Assembly: GCF_900111685.1 (NCBI RefSeq)
Contig: NZ_FOHX01000013.1
Span: forward strand, 206,374 to 270,373
DNA from: Nonomuraea wenchangensis
Lineage (GTDB): Bacteria; Actinomycetota; Actinomycetes; Streptosporangiales; Streptosporangiaceae
Direction of reading: 5' to 3'
Length of the DNA stretch: 64,000 nucleotides
In this document: positions 9,004-18,144 of the stretch, one piece after another
Numbering within the stretch: position 1 is the stretch's first letter
Layout: each line of letters opens with the position of its first letter
Notes under the pieces: model-generated
Told to the model about the DNA's origin: nothing
Seen by the model: the letters and a program-made list of their open reading frames with translations, nothing else
The model's database searches: none
Translations under genes and position numbers: made by a program

Positions 9004-10011
9004 TCAGGCGCCGGCCACGTCGAGCCGGCTGAGCTGCTCGTCCGTGAGTTCGACGTCGAGCGCCGGGAGCGCGGCCTCGTACTGCTGAAGGGTGCGGGGC
9101 CCGATCAGCGGCACGATCGCCGGCGAGCTCTGGTGCATCAGCCACGCCAGGACCAGCGCGTTCGGGGTGACGCCGACCTCCGCGGCCACCTCGGCGACCA
9201 CCGCGAGCCGGGCCTCGGCGTCCGGGCCCTGGTACGGGTCCATCGCCCCGTGGCCCCGCCGCTTGCCCGGGTCGTCGTAGATGCCCTTGAGGATGGGGGA
9301 GTACGCGACCAGGGTCAGGTCGTCGTGCGTCTCCAGGTAGTCGAGCTGCTCGTCGTCCACGATGGACGCGTGCCGTAGCCCGGCACGGCGTCGCAGGTAG
9401 GAGTGCTGCTGCTGGAGCGCGACCGGCGCCGGCCACCCGTGCTGGGCGCACAACTGCCGGATGCGCTCCAGCCGCCACGTCCGCACATTGGACCAGCCGA
9501 GGTAGCGGGCCTTGCCGGCCTGGACGATGCCGGCGAGCGCCTCCAGCGTCTCCTCCAGGGGCGTGGCCCGGTCGTCGACGTGCACGTAGTAGAGATCTAC
9601 GTGATCGGTGCCGAGCCGGCGCAGGCTGCCGTCGATCGCCTCGCGCAACGTCTTCGCCCCGGCCCCGACGAAAGTGCGGTAGGCGACGTCCCAGTCCGGA
9701 CGGCCGCCGGCCCAGACCGCGTCCAGGTCCCGTACGACCGCGCTGCCCTTGGTGGCCAGGAACAGCTGGTCGCGCCGGCCGGACCTCGCCAGCCAGCGGC
9801 CGATCAGCTCCTCGCTCTCTCCTCCGTAACTGCCCCGGCGCTCCCACCAGGCATAGCAGTCGGCGGTGTCCAGGAAGGTGCCGCCGGCCTCCGCGTACCG
9901 GTCCAGCATCGTGACGGCTTCGTCCTCCGGCGTGACGGTGCCCATGATCATGCAGCCCAGGGCGAGCCGGCTGATCTGTTCGCCGGTACGGCCGAGTTGT
10001 ACGGTCCTCAC
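9004..10011 (-). CDS. Aldo/keto reductase
   Basis: A cytosolic NADPH-dependent oxidoreductase with a TIM-barrel fold, 335 residues. Start is GTG at 10011, with AGGAG about 8 bases upstream (CAGGAGAACTCGC), giving RTVQLGRTGEQISRLALG as expected for the family. Catalytic positions are visible: D48 and Y53 in FLDTADCYAWW, K88 in FLATKGS and His in DLYYVHVDD. The NADP-binding end GVTPNALVLAWL and IGPRTLQQ is present. The longer open frame upstream to 10542 has no family similarity and is ignored. Transcribed alone, convergent with the LysR remnant. Substrate unknown. Confidence 0.92.
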   Translation of the reverse strand: MRTVQLGRTGEQISRLALGCMIMGTVTPEDEAVTMLDRYAEAGGTFLDTADCYAWWERRGSYGGESEELIGRWLARSGRRDQLFLATKGSAVVRDLDAVWAGGRPDWDVAYRTFVGAGAKTLREAIDGSLRRLGTDHVDLYYVHVDDRATPLEETLEALAGIVQAGKARYLGWSNVRTWRLERIRQLCAQHGWPAPVALQQQHSYLRRRAGLRHASIVDDEQLDYLETHDDLTLVAYSPILKGIYDDPGKRRGHGAMDPYQGPDAEARLAVVAEVAAEVGVTPNALVLAWLMHQSSPAIVPLIGPRTLQQYEAALPALDVELTDEQLSRLDVAGA

Positions 10012-10229
10012 GCGAGTTCTCCTGTCGTCGATCCCCGGTGGGACCGAGGCTAGGAACTGGAGCGCGCTCCAGGTCAAGACGATATGCGGGGACTGTCGGG
10101 AACAAGGCGGCGATCGTGGAGGCCGAGTCGGCGCAGGCAGGCTGGTCGCAGGCCGTCCCGGGATGCAACGTTTTCTGCGCGGAGGGCAATGAGCCGTGTG
10201 CCCTGGGCGGCGACGGCGTTGTGCTGGAC

Positions 10230-11790
10230 CCGGCAAGCCGAACTCGTGGACGGGCTGGTGGAACTGTTGATCGGGCTGATCCACCGGATCAACGCGCGCG
10301 CCGAGCGGCGGGGGGAGAAAGAGCTGATCGGTCAGCTCGCCGCGGTGCCCGGCAAGCGCGGCATCTTCACCAAGATGGTGAACGCCGCGCTGAGCAACCC
10401 CGATGAGACGGTCCGGCAGGTGGTCTTCCCCGCGGTGCCGGGCGGGGAGAAGACGCTGCGGGCGCTGGCCAAGGAGCTGATGGCGACCGAGCGCGTGGTC
10501 GCCGAGCGGATCCGCTACCAGTTGCGGGGTTCCTACTCGCACTACTACCGGCGGATGCTAGCGCCGCTGCTGGCCGCGCTGGAGTTCAAGTGCCACAACA
10601 CCGCCTACCGGCCGGTGATGGACGCGATCGAGTTGCTGGCCCGGGAGCGGATCCCGTACGAGCTGTGCGTGCTGATCGCGCTGAAGGACGCGCTACGCCG
10701 CAGCGAAATCTATGTCGAGGGTGCCTGGCCGCTGGCGTGATCCCGATGAGGACCTGCCCGGCGATTTCGAGGACAACCGGGACGTGCACTACGCGACGCT
10801 GGCCAAACCGCTGGATGCCACGGAGTTCATCGCCGGCCTGAAGGCGCGGATGCAGGCCGCGCTGGACAAGCTGAACACCGGCCTGACCCACGGCAGTACC
10901 GGCGGGGTGCGGATCATCACCCGGGGCGGCAAGCCGTGGGTGAGCGTCCCCAAGCTGGACAAGCTGCCGGAGCCGAGGAACCTGGGCAGGCTGAAGGCCG
11001 AGGTTCAGCGCCGGTGGGGCACCATCGACCTGCTCGACATCCTCAAGGACACCGCCTTCCTCACCGACTTCACCGACGCCTTCACCTCGTTGGCCACCCG
11101 CGAGGTGCTGGACCGGCAGACGCTGAATCGCCGGTTGCTGCTGGTGCTTTTCGTCCTGGGCACGAACATGGGGATCCGGCAGAGGGCCACGACCGGCGAC
11201 CACGGCCAGAACAAGGCCGCGCTGCGGCACGTGCGCGCGACCTACGTCACCCGGGAGAACCTGCGGGCGGCTCCAAGCGGTTCGCCTCCTGGGACTCCAA
11301 TCTGATGACCGAGTTCCACGTCCGGTACGGCGGTTTGGGCGTCATGATCTACTGGCACGTCGACAAGGGCCGCCTGTGCATCTTCTCTCAGCTCAAGTCC
11401 TGTTCCTCCTCGGAGGTCGCGGCGATGATCGAGGGCCTGCTGCGGCATTGCACCCACGCCGAGGTCGAGGCGAACTACACCGACACCCACGGCGCTGCCA
11501 CCATCGGGTTCGCCTTCACCGAACCGCTGGGCTTCACGCTGCTGCCCCGGACGAAGAACATCGGCGCGATCGAGCTGTACAGTTCCGACGCCATCCAGAC
11601 GGCCTGGCCGAAGGTGGACAAAATCCTCAAGAAGCGGCCGATCGACTGGGACCTCATCGCCCGCAACTACGACCAGATTGCGGCTGCGGACAGCGGAAAC
11701 CGAGCAGGTCCTGCGCCGTTTCATGAAGGGCAACGGCCCCAAGCACCCGGTGGCGGGGATGGAGCGCCACAGGTCGCCATCTACGTCGGG
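10230..11790 (+). pseudogene. tnpA: Tn3-family transposase TnpA, broken into several frames
   Basis: Consecutive pieces of a Tn3-type TnpA lie in at least three frames. About 10236-10740 has LVDGLVELLIGLIHRINARA and YRPVMDAIELL; about 10745-11275 has FTDAFTSLATREVLDR and LFVLGTNMGIRQ; about 11275-11700 has the catalytic-domain SKRFASWDSNLMTEFH, YWHVDKG and ANYTDTHGA. The last piece ends with EQVLRRFMKGNGPKHP in another frame. The DDE core is interrupted: the stretch between ATYVTRENL and SDSKRF is deleted, and the first 300 or so residues are absent here. Not functional. A 45-codon piece of a TnpA N-terminus lies at 18.47 kb, and another TnpA piece at 33.4 kb. Confidence 0.85.
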
Positions 11791-11811
11791 CGATCGCAGC
11801 CGGTGAGATGG

Positions 11812-13137
11812 TCAGCGTTTGAGGCTGGAGGCGAGCCGGGCGATCACCGATGGGCGCGGTGCCAGCCAGTCGGCGATGTCGGTGACCACGGCCGCATCCA
11901 CGTGCTGGGGCTTGTCGTAGTCCGCGGGCGTGGACGGGCCAGAGCCGGGGAAGAACAGGTGGTCGTCGGCGTCGTAGACACGGATGGTGACGTCCGTGCG
12001 GTGGGCGAGGCCTGCCTGCCAGCCCGCGAGGTCGTCGGCGACGGTGACCTGGTAGTCGCGGCCGCCCTGGAGGATGAGCATCGGCTTGTCCAGCGCGGCC
12101 GCGGTCGCGACTGGGTCGTAGCCGCGCAGGTCGAGCCAGTACGCCCCGGAGAAGCCGAACGGCAGCTCCGCGGCGGGAGTGGCGGCCGACAGGTGCGGGC
12201 TGTCGACAACTGCGGCCTGTCGGGTGATCGCCTCGACTGCGGCCTGTGCACCGGGATCGAGCGAAGCGAGATGGCGGACGACGCGGACGGCGGCCTGGTG
12301 CATGGGCTGGGTGTCACCGGCCAGGAGCACCAGCCCGGCCACCGACGGTTCGGCGGCGGCGACCCGCGGGGCGACCTTGCCGCCCATGCTGTGGCCCGCG
12401 ACATACACCCGCGCGGCGTCGACGGCAGGGTGGCGTTGGAGCAGGTGGATGGCCGCGACGGCGTGCGGGACGTACTCGTCGCTCATCGTGAAGTCCGGGA
12501 TTGCCGCCACCTGAGCGGCGTGGGTGTGGGTCACCTTGTCGAAGCGCAGCACTGCCACGCCGCGGCTGGCCAGTCCCCAGGCCAGGTCCTTGAGGGGCTT
12601 GTTGGGGCCGCTGGTGGCGTCCCGGTCGAACGGCCCGCCGCCGCTGAGCAGCACCACGGCGGGCCGCGGGCCGTGCCCGCGCGGCAGGCTCAACGTGCCG
12701 GGTACGGCCAGCGCGCCGGAGCCGACGGTGACCTCGTGCTCGTCGAATCTCTTGCGGCGGGCGTACGGTGGTGGCGTCCATGGCTCGGTGAGCGGAGGTG
12801 CGAGCTGCAGGTCCTGCAGCAGGCCGGTCTCGTCGATCGCCATGACCACCGTCAGTCCGCCCCGTTCGTACGTCACCGGGACGCTCACCTTGACCAGGTT
12901 GGCCTTCCCGATTGCGGTCACCCAGCTCTCGGGGGCCGGCTCGCTGATCGGCGTCCCGACCGCGGAGATCGCCCCGAGCCTTGAGATCTGACTCTCCCAG
13001 CCGACTTGCAGCGTCTCAGCGGAGGCCACCGCACGCAGCGGCGGGGCGAACAATAACTCGATGCCGGCAAAGCGTCCACTTCGTGCCATCTCGACGACCG
13101 CCGTGGCGATCGCCGCCGGATCCGTTTCCCTGGTCAT
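11812..13137 (-). CDS. DUF3887-alpha/beta hydrolase
   Basis: A 441-residue two-domain protein. Residues 1-115 fit the DUF3887-like cap (MARSGRFAGIELLFAPPLRA, VPVTYERGGLTVVMAIDETG). Residues 140-441 are an alpha/beta hydrolase with oxyanion region LLSGGGPFDRD, nucleophile elbow GHSMGG (S250), acid in LILQGGRDYQ and His in DADDHLFF. Such enzymes are serine esterases or peptidases. Start is ATG 13137 (MTRETDPAAI) rather than the upstream in-frame ATG, as it follows AGGTGG. No signal peptide, so cytosolic. It is divergent from the regulator at 13197 with a palindromic operator between, suggesting the regulator controls it. Confidence 0.85.
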   Translation of the reverse strand: MTRETDPAAIATAVVEMARSGRFAGIELLFAPPLRAVASAETLQVGWESQISRLGAISAVGTPISEPAPESWVTAIGKANLVKVSVPVTYERGGLTVVMAIDETGLLQDLQLAPPLTEPWTPPPYARRKRFDEHEVTVGSGALAVPGTLSLPRGHGPRPAVVLLSGGGPFDRDATSGPNKPLKDLAWGLASRGVAVLRFDKVTHTHAAQVAAIPDFTMSDEYVPHAVAAIHLLQRHPAVDAARVYVAGHSMGGKVAPRVAAAEPSVAGLVLLAGDTQPMHQAAVRVVRHLASLDPGAQAAVEAITRQAAVVDSPHLSAATPAAELPFGFSGAYWLDLRGYDPVATAAALDKPMLILQGGRDYQVTVADDLAGWQAGLAHRTDVTIRVYDADDHLFFPGSGPSTPADYDKPQHVDAAVVTDIADWLAPRPSVIARLASSLKR

Positions 13138-13153
13138 TCCGCTACCACCTATT

Positions 13154-13174
13154 CTACTGTTTTGCGAACGGTAG
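13154..13174. promoter_or_regulatory. Palindromic operator candidate between hydrolase and ArsR-like gene
   Basis: Arms CTAC-x-GTT and AAC-x-GTAG form a symmetric 21-bp site with a 5-bp centre. It is the only such symmetry in the 59-bp divergent intergenic space, so it is the likely binding site of the adjacent winged-helix regulator. Confidence 0.6.
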
Positions 13175-13196
13175 CACAGCATGAGACTGTTGCCTC

Positions 13197-13748
13197 GTGG
13201 ACACTTTGGAGCTGCTGGCGCATCCGGTGCGGCTACGGATCGTGCACGCGATGCGCGGAGAGCGGGAACTCACCACTGGCCAACTGTGCGCACGGATCCC
13301 GGACACCTCGAAGGCCATGGTCTATCGGCACGTCGACCTGCTCGCGGCCAGCGGAATCCTGGAAGTGGCGGGCGAGAGGCGAGTGCGCGGCGCGGTGGAG
13401 CGCCGCTACCGGCTACGCCACGACCGAGCCGTCCTCGACGCCGACACACTCACGGCCATGACGCCCGACGACCACCGGCGCGCCTTCGCCACCTCGATGG
13501 CCGTCCTGGTCGCAGAATTCAACGCCTACCTCGACCGCGAGGATGCCGACCCGGTGGCGGACCTCATCGGCTACCGGCAGCACGCCGTCTGGCTCACCCG
13601 CGGCGAGCTGGAAGAGATGATCAGCGAGTTCCGCCGCGTAATCCTGCCGCTGTTGACCAACCAGCCAACACCTGACCGCACACAGCACCTGCTCAGCCCG
13701 ATCTTCTTCCCGGTCGAACAGCCACCCACCGACTCCGAATCGGGCTAG
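13197..13748 (+). CDS. ArsR/winged-helix transcriptional regulator
   Basis: A 183-residue regulator. Residues 1-70 form a winged HTH of the ArsR/HTH_20 kind (LLAHPVRLRIVHAM, TTGQLCARIPDTSKAMVYRHV, wing VAGERRVRGAVERRY). The C-terminal half is helical and probably dimerises or senses a ligand. Metal-binding cysteines of classical ArsR are lacking, so a metal role is unlikely. Start is GTG 13197. It stands divergent from the DUF3887 hydrolase, with the CTAC/GTAG palindrome between, pointing to local repression of both genes. Confidence 0.85.
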   Translation: MDTLELLAHPVRLRIVHAMRGERELTTGQLCARIPDTSKAMVYRHVDLLAASGILEVAGERRVRGAVERRYRLRHDRAVLDADTLTAMTPDDHRRAFATSMAVLVAEFNAYLDREDADPVADLIGYRQHAVWLTRGELEEMISEFRRVILPLLTNQPTPDRTQHLLSPIFFPVEQPPTDSESG

Positions 13749-13769
13749 ATCATCCCAATCAATGTACGT

Positions 13770-14470
13770 GATAATCCGCGCCGCGATCAGCTCCTGGCTC
13801 ACCTGGTGCCGCACCATCAAACGCTGGCCCGCACCATCGGTGCCGGCCGAGGCCGAACGCCGCAAGGAAACCCCGGACGAGACCCGGGCCGTGGCCAAGA
13901 CCACCCTGCACCTGCTACTGGCGCGCCGCGACATCCCGCTACGGGAGAAGACCCTCTGGCGGATGCTCTACAAAACAGCCGCCAGAGCCGCCGAGATCAT
14001 CGCTCTCAACGTCGAAGACCTCGACTTGGATACCCGGCGTGCCCCCGTCACCTTCAAGGGCGGCGCGACCGAATGGGTGTACTGGGACAGCGGGACCGCC
14101 CACCTACTGCCCCGATTGTTGCGCCTGCCGGACGGCACCGCCCGCACCCACGGCCCGCTGTTCTGTCCGAACGCCGCCCGGTCCCCGCCCGCCGCCCGGC
14201 CGCCGCCGACATCTGCCCGCACACCGGCCGCGCCCGCCTCGGCTACGACCGCGCCCGCGTCCTGCTGGACAAGTACGCCGGACTCGACCTCCACCAGCTG
14301 CGCCACAGCGCCGCCACCCACCTCGGCGAGGCCGAGGTCCCGCTGCAGCTCATCATGGGCAAGACCCGGCACAAGAACCCCCGTACCGCCATGCGCTACG
14401 TCAAACCCGGCGCTGAGGCCATCGCCAAGGTCACCGAGGCCTGGCACCCCGCCGCCGTACCCACTGATCA
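13770..14470 (+). pseudogene. Tyrosine recombinase remnant 1
   Basis: Catalytic-domain pieces of a phage-type integrase in two frames. The first reads LREKTLWRMLYKTAARAAEI followed by ALNVEDLDL (arm with the first catalytic Arg). After a frameshift near 14185 the second reads YAGLDLHQLRHSAATHL and GKTRHKNPRTAMRYVKPG with HxLRH, RH and Tyr. The N-terminal core-binding domain is missing except for a short SSWLTWC piece. It is closely related in sequence to the remnant at 18.7-19.5 kb, so both come from one integrase family. Confidence 0.75.
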
Positions 14471-14475
14471 ACTGA

Positions 14476-15072
14476 GTGGCGGCTCGCCGAAGCTATAGGA
14501 GTTCCGGGCCGGCACAGCAGGAGCTGGACAGCCAGCTCGACGCTCTGAAGGAGGCGGGCTGCGAACCGATCTTCGCGATGGACTACGCCCGCACGATCAA
14601 GCAGGCTGTCCCACATCAGCGTGTGATCGTCACGGTGCACGAGATGAAGCGTCTGGAGCGGGGTGCCGCCGAACTGCTCGCCATCCCTGAGGACCTCCGC
14701 CGCCACGACATCGAGCTGGAGTTGCTGAGCGGGCCGCTGCAAGGCATCTACAACCCCTCAGGGCACGGGGCGGCGTTGTTCGCCTTCTTCGCTGGGATGG
14801 CCGAGTCCGAGCGGGAGTACATCCGGGAGAAGTCCCTCGAAGGCCAGGCCTCGGCCCGTCAGCGTGGCCGGCACGGCGGCCGTCCGAAGGTGTTCGACAA
14901 CGACATGATCGCCTACGCGCGGTCGCTGGGCGCCCGCGGTGTGGCGGTACCGGACATCGCGCGCAAACTGGTCATCCCAGCGGGCAAGAACAAGGGCCGG
15001 CACCCGTCCGTGGCCAGCGTCTACCGCAGAGGATCCGGGCACCAGGCGGACGCTGTCGCCCGGCTGGGCTGA
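14476..15072 (+). pseudogene. Serine recombinase (resolvase/invertase), catalytic N-terminus lost
   Basis: The open frame carries most of a small serine recombinase: AQQELDSQLDALKEAGCEPI, the E-helix region NPSGHGAALFAFFAGMAESEREYIREKS, GRHGGRPKV and a C-terminal HTH (VPDIARKLVI, HPSVASVYR). The first strand and the catalytic serine (usual YARVSTAQQ) are replaced by YRSSGPAQQ, so sequence identity starts only at AQQ. The start reads in from the end of the integrase remnant. The gap MDYARTIKQ...RVIVTVHEMKRL also differs from the usual ARTDRPEL...RLDRLGR, losing catalytic arginines. Probably inactive. Confidence 0.72.
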
Positions 15073-15474
15073 GGAGAGCGCGCGGGGGTCGGCGGGGGGC
15101 GCGTGGTGATAAAGGACGCGGCGTTGCACATCGTCCAGGAGGATCTGCCTGCCGGCCAGGTTGACCAGGACCTGGCTGGTGAGCAGAAGGCCGAACTCCG
15201 GGTCGGTGGGCGGCGGGTCTCCGGAGGCACCTCGCGTCATGGTGATCTCCGACCAGGTGGTGCTGACCTTCTCGCCGCGCAGGAGCCGGGCCAGCTGGAT
15301 GAGTTCGCCGATCTGCTCCGGGGTGCTCTCGTCCATGTCGGGAATGGTCACACGCTGGAAGGTGTGGGCCTGCACGGCGGGCAGCACCTCGGCCAGGGTC
15401 GGGCCGACGAGGGAGGACATGGTCAGCCGTACCCGGTCGCGGTCGGGCCCGTTCAACAGGAACCGGAATTCCAA
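15040..15474 (-). pseudogene. Unrecognised conserved-looking protein, 3' truncated
   Basis: Starting with TTG at 15474 the frame gives about 145 residues with good coding bias (EFRFLLNGPDRDRVRLTMSS, TIPDMDESTPEQIGELIQLA, QILLDDVQRRVLYHHAPP). I do not recognise a family. From about 15040 it reads antisense through the resolvase, so the natural end has been lost. The start lies 40 bp from direct-repeat copy A. Confidence 0.45.
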
Positions 15475-15513
15475 GACGCCGGAGCGGTCGGTTATCCCGA
15501 CCCCCCTCCATGG

Positions 15514-15575
15514 CCCGCATGCCAGGTGCTCGGAGGCTTAGCGGGAATTCCCGGCCGAATATGACCAGGGCCCCG
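15514..15575. repeat. 62-bp direct repeat, copy A
   Basis: This differs from 18083-18144 at only three of 62 positions and lies in the same orientation. The core contains the 12-bp palindrome CGGGAATTCCCG followed by GCCGAATATGACCAGGG. Homology stops sharply on both sides. It may be an attachment site, an insertion footprint or a dispersed element. Confidence 0.88.
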
Positions 15576-15640
15576 AAGTGATGCGCCCTGTCGCGCACCC
15601 TGAATGGTTCAGCTTTATGCCGTGCTCGTTGCAATAGTGT

Positions 15641-16003
15641 GTGCCACACAGTATCGTGTGGCATGTGCACGATGACGATGAGCTGCTTGCCACCCATCTC
15701 CAGGAGCTGCGGCGGGGCACCGTCGTCCTGGCCTGCCTGCTCATGCTCGACCGTCCCGACTATGGCTACGCGCTGCTCGACCGCCTCACCCGGGCGGGCC
15801 TCGCCGTCGACGCCAACACCCTCTACCCCCTCCTGCGCCGCCTGGAGAAACAGGGTCTGGTGACCAGCGACTGGAACACCGAGGAATCCCGGCCGCGCAA
15901 GTTCTACCGCACCAGCGACAGGGGCGCTGCGCTCGCCGCCGCGCTCAGTCGCGACTGGGACGAGCTCGACACCGTACTCCGCTCCCTGAAAGGCGCGTCA
16001 TGA
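15641..16003 (+). CDS. PadR-family transcriptional regulator
   Basis: A PadR repressor of about 112-120 residues: ELRRGTVVLACLLMLDRPDY, GYALLDRL, ANTLYPLLRRLEKQGLV (recognition helix), wing with SRPRKFYRTSDRG and a short dimerising helix. Several in-frame GTG codons (15641, 15656, 15665) are possible starts with no clear ribosome site; relatives begin close to the DELLATHLQEL segment, favouring 15665 and perhaps a leaderless message. An inverted repeat overlaps the start region, consistent with autorepression. The downstream membrane gene overlaps its stop by four bases (ATGA), the usual PadR/permease-prefix arrangement. Confidence 0.88.
   Translation: MPHSIVWHVHDDDELLATHLQELRRGTVVLACLLMLDRPDYGYALLDRLTRAGLAVDANTLYPLLRRLEKQGLVTSDWNTEESRPRKFYRTSDRGAALAAALSRDWDELDTVLRSLKGAS
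15642..15663. promoter_or_regulatory. Inverted repeat at padR start
   Basis: Arms TGCCACAC and GTGTGGCA are perfectly complementary with a 6-bp spacer. It sits across the possible translation starts of the PadR gene, a plausible autoregulatory operator. Confidence 0.6.
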
Positions 16004-17007
16004 CCACTACTGCCACCACCGACACGCTCACCGACCGCTATGTCGCGGCGGTCCTGCGCCACCTGCCCGGAAGCCGGCGAAGCGGGAGCCGGCGACCCGA
16101 GGACCAGCGATCCGAGGACCAGCGGCCCGACATCGACATCGAACGCGAGCTGCGGGCCTCCATCGCCGACGCCGTCGACGATCGGGTGGAGGCCGGCGCC
16201 GACCGGGCCGAGGCCGAGTTCGCGGTGCTGACCGAGCTCGGCGACCCGGCGCGGCTGGCGGCTGGTTACGCGGACCGTCCGCTCCAGCTCATCGGCCCCG
16301 CGCTCTACCTCGACTACACGCGATTACTGACCGCACTGCTCGTGACCATCGTGCCCGCCGTGGCCGTGGCGGTGGGGCTCGTGAAGGGACTGCGCGGGGC
16401 GGGCGCGCTCGACCTGATCGGCGAGACCCTCGGTGCGGCGCTCACCACCGCCGCGCACCTGGTCTGCTGGACCACGCTGCTGTTCGTGACCATCGAACGC
16501 GCCGCGGGACGCCGCACGCCCGCCAGGCGCTGGACGCCCGACGCGCTCCCCGAGCCGCCCACCCGCCGCGCCCGCTACGGCGAGCTGATCATCTACACCG
16601 TGGCGATGGTGCTGTTCACCACCCTCATCCTGCTCTCCCCGGTGATCAGCACCGAGACCGACGCGCACGGCGCCCCCATCGGCGTGTTCGCGCCGTGGCT
16701 GTGGCAGACCGGCTTCGTGTACGCGTTCATCGCCCTGGTGACCCTGAACCTCGCCGTCGCCTACGCCAAGCACTACGCCCGGTGGAGCGTTCCGCTGGCC
16801 GTGGCCGGGACACTGGTCGAGATCGCCTGCCCGATCGCGCTGCTCTGGCTCGCCGCCGGTGACCGGGTGCTCAACCCCGGCTTCACCCAGGCCGCCGCCT
16901 GGCCGCAGAGCGCGACCACCTGGATCAACACCGCGCTCATCGTCGTGTCCGCCCTCACGATCGTCTTCGCCGTCATCGACGGCATCGCCCGAGCCACGCG
17001 TCGCTGA
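16000..17007 (+). CDS. Permease-prefix-domain membrane protein
   Basis: A 335-residue membrane protein translationally coupled to padR. Residues 8-90 resemble the permease prefix domain (RYVAAVLRHLPGS, IERELRASIADAVDDRVEAG, ELGDPARLAAGYADRP), which normally sits before a membrane domain and follows PadR genes. Segments at about 105-125, 140-165, 195-218, 232-255, 262-285 and 308-328 look membrane-spanning. Function of such PadR-linked proteins is not established; control by PadR is inferred from the overlap. Confidence 0.8.
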   Translation: MTTTATTDTLTDRYVAAVLRHLPGSRRSGSRRPEDQRSEDQRPDIDIERELRASIADAVDDRVEAGADRAEAEFAVLTELGDPARLAAGYADRPLQLIGPALYLDYTRLLTALLVTIVPAVAVAVGLVKGLRGAGALDLIGETLGAALTTAAHLVCWTTLLFVTIERAAGRRTPARRWTPDALPEPPTRRARYGELIIYTVAMVLFTTLILLSPVISTETDAHGAPIGVFAPWLWQTGFVYAFIALVTLNLAVAYAKHYARWSVPLAVAGTLVEIACPIALLWLAAGDRVLNPGFTQAAAWPQSATTWINTALIVVSALTIVFAVIDGIARATRR

Positions 17008-17031
17008 ACCCACACGAATCAGGAGACCGGC

Positions 17032-17997
17032 ATGAAAGCGATCGTCTATCAGGAGTACGGCTCGCCCGACGTCGTGCGTCACGCCGACGTCGACCGTCCC
17101 GCCCCGGCCGCGGGTGAGGTGCTGGTCCGGGTGCGCGCCGCCGCGCTCAACCACGCCGACCTGCTCACCCTGCGCGGCACGCCGTTCCTGCTGCGCCTGG
17201 CGTTCGGGGTGCGGCGGCCGAAGGCCACCGTCCTGGGACGCGCCGTCGCGGGCACGGTGGCGGAGATCGGCCCGGACGTCAAGGACCTCCAGGTCGGCGA
17301 CGAGGTCTTCGGCGAGGCGGCCCAGCGCGGCTTCGCCGAATACGTCGCGATCCCGGCGAAACGACTGGCCAGGAAGCCGGAGCAGGTGACGTTCGAGCAG
17401 GCGGCCACCTTACCCGTGGCCGGGATCACAGCCTTGCAGGCGCTGCGGCTCGGCGCCGCGCGCCCCGGCACGACGGTGCTGGTCAACGGTGCCTCCGGCG
17501 GGGTCGGCACGTTCACCGTGCAGCTCGCCAAGGCGCTCGGCGCCGAGGTCACCGGCGTGTGCAGCACCCGCAACGCCGAGCTGGTGCGCTCGCTCGGCGC
17601 CGACCACGTGATCGACTACACCCGCGAGGATTTCACCCGGGATACACGCCGCTTCGACGTCCTGATCGACATGGTCGGCAACCACCCGATCTCGGCGCTG
17701 CGCCGGCTCCTCGCCCCCGGCGGCATCTACATCGCCTCCAACAGCGCGGGTGGGCCGGTGCTCGGGCCCATTCCCCGGCTGCTGGCCACGGTCGCACAGA
17801 CGCCGTTCGTCCGGCAGCGGCTCCGCGTCCTGACCTCCCGGAGCACCGCCGAGGACCTGCGGACGCTCGCCGGCTTCGTCGCCGACGGCAAGGTGACACC
17901 GGTGATCGAACGCACGTATCCGCTCAGCGAGACCGCCGACGCCCTCCGGCTCCTGGAGCGGGAGCACGCCCGCGGCAAGATCGTCCTTCTGGCGTAG
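17032..17997 (+). CDS. NAD(P)-dependent alcohol dehydrogenase / quinone oxidoreductase (MDR)
   Basis: A 321-residue zinc-independent medium-chain reductase. The GroES-like half (KAIVYQEYGSPDVV to about 120) contains ALNHADLLTLRG. The Rossmann half has the NADPH motif VNGASGGVG (about 157-165) and DVLIDMVGN. Zinc ligands are not evident. The start at 17032 follows AGGAGACC. Third gene of the probable padR operon (24 bp after the membrane gene). This family reduces quinones or enones; the real substrate is unknown. It is intact, unlike the related sequence at 7.7-8.3 kb. Confidence 0.9.
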   Translation: MKAIVYQEYGSPDVVRHADVDRPAPAAGEVLVRVRAAALNHADLLTLRGTPFLLRLAFGVRRPKATVLGRAVAGTVAEIGPDVKDLQVGDEVFGEAAQRGFAEYVAIPAKRLARKPEQVTFEQAATLPVAGITALQALRLGAARPGTTVLVNGASGGVGTFTVQLAKALGAEVTGVCSTRNAELVRSLGADHVIDYTREDFTRDTRRFDVLIDMVGNHPISALRRLLAPGGIYIASNSAGGPVLGPIPRLLATVAQTPFVRQRLRVLTSRSTAEDLRTLAGFVADGKVTPVIERTYPLSETADALRLLEREHARGKIVLLA

Positions 17998-18082
17998 GAC
18001 GAGGAGGCCGGGTGCCCAGGGCCCGGGGCCTGGACGAAAGTACGAGATCGCGGTCGGCCGAGGGGCTCGAATCCGACGCTCT

Positions 18083-18144
18083 CCCGCATGTCAGGTGCTC
18101 GGCGGCTTAGCGGGAATTCCCGGCCGAATATGACCAGGGCTCCG
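18083..18144. repeat. 62-bp direct repeat, copy B
   Basis: Second copy of the repeat described at 15514-15575, 2569 bp downstream and with 59 of 62 positions identical. Its right end joins directly to a cysteine desulfurase fragment that has lost its 5' part, so the repeat marks a recombination joint. Confidence 0.88.

Noticed and set aside
9004..10542. Longer aldo/keto reductase start at 10542
   Set aside because: The extra 177 codons are antisense to tnpA; GTG 10011 has a good ribosome site and the family N-terminus.
18055..18095. tRNA-like T-loop (GCTCGAATCCGAC)
   Set aside because: The T-arm stem does not pair and no anticodon or acceptor stem can be drawn. No tRNA or rRNA gene was recognised in the window.
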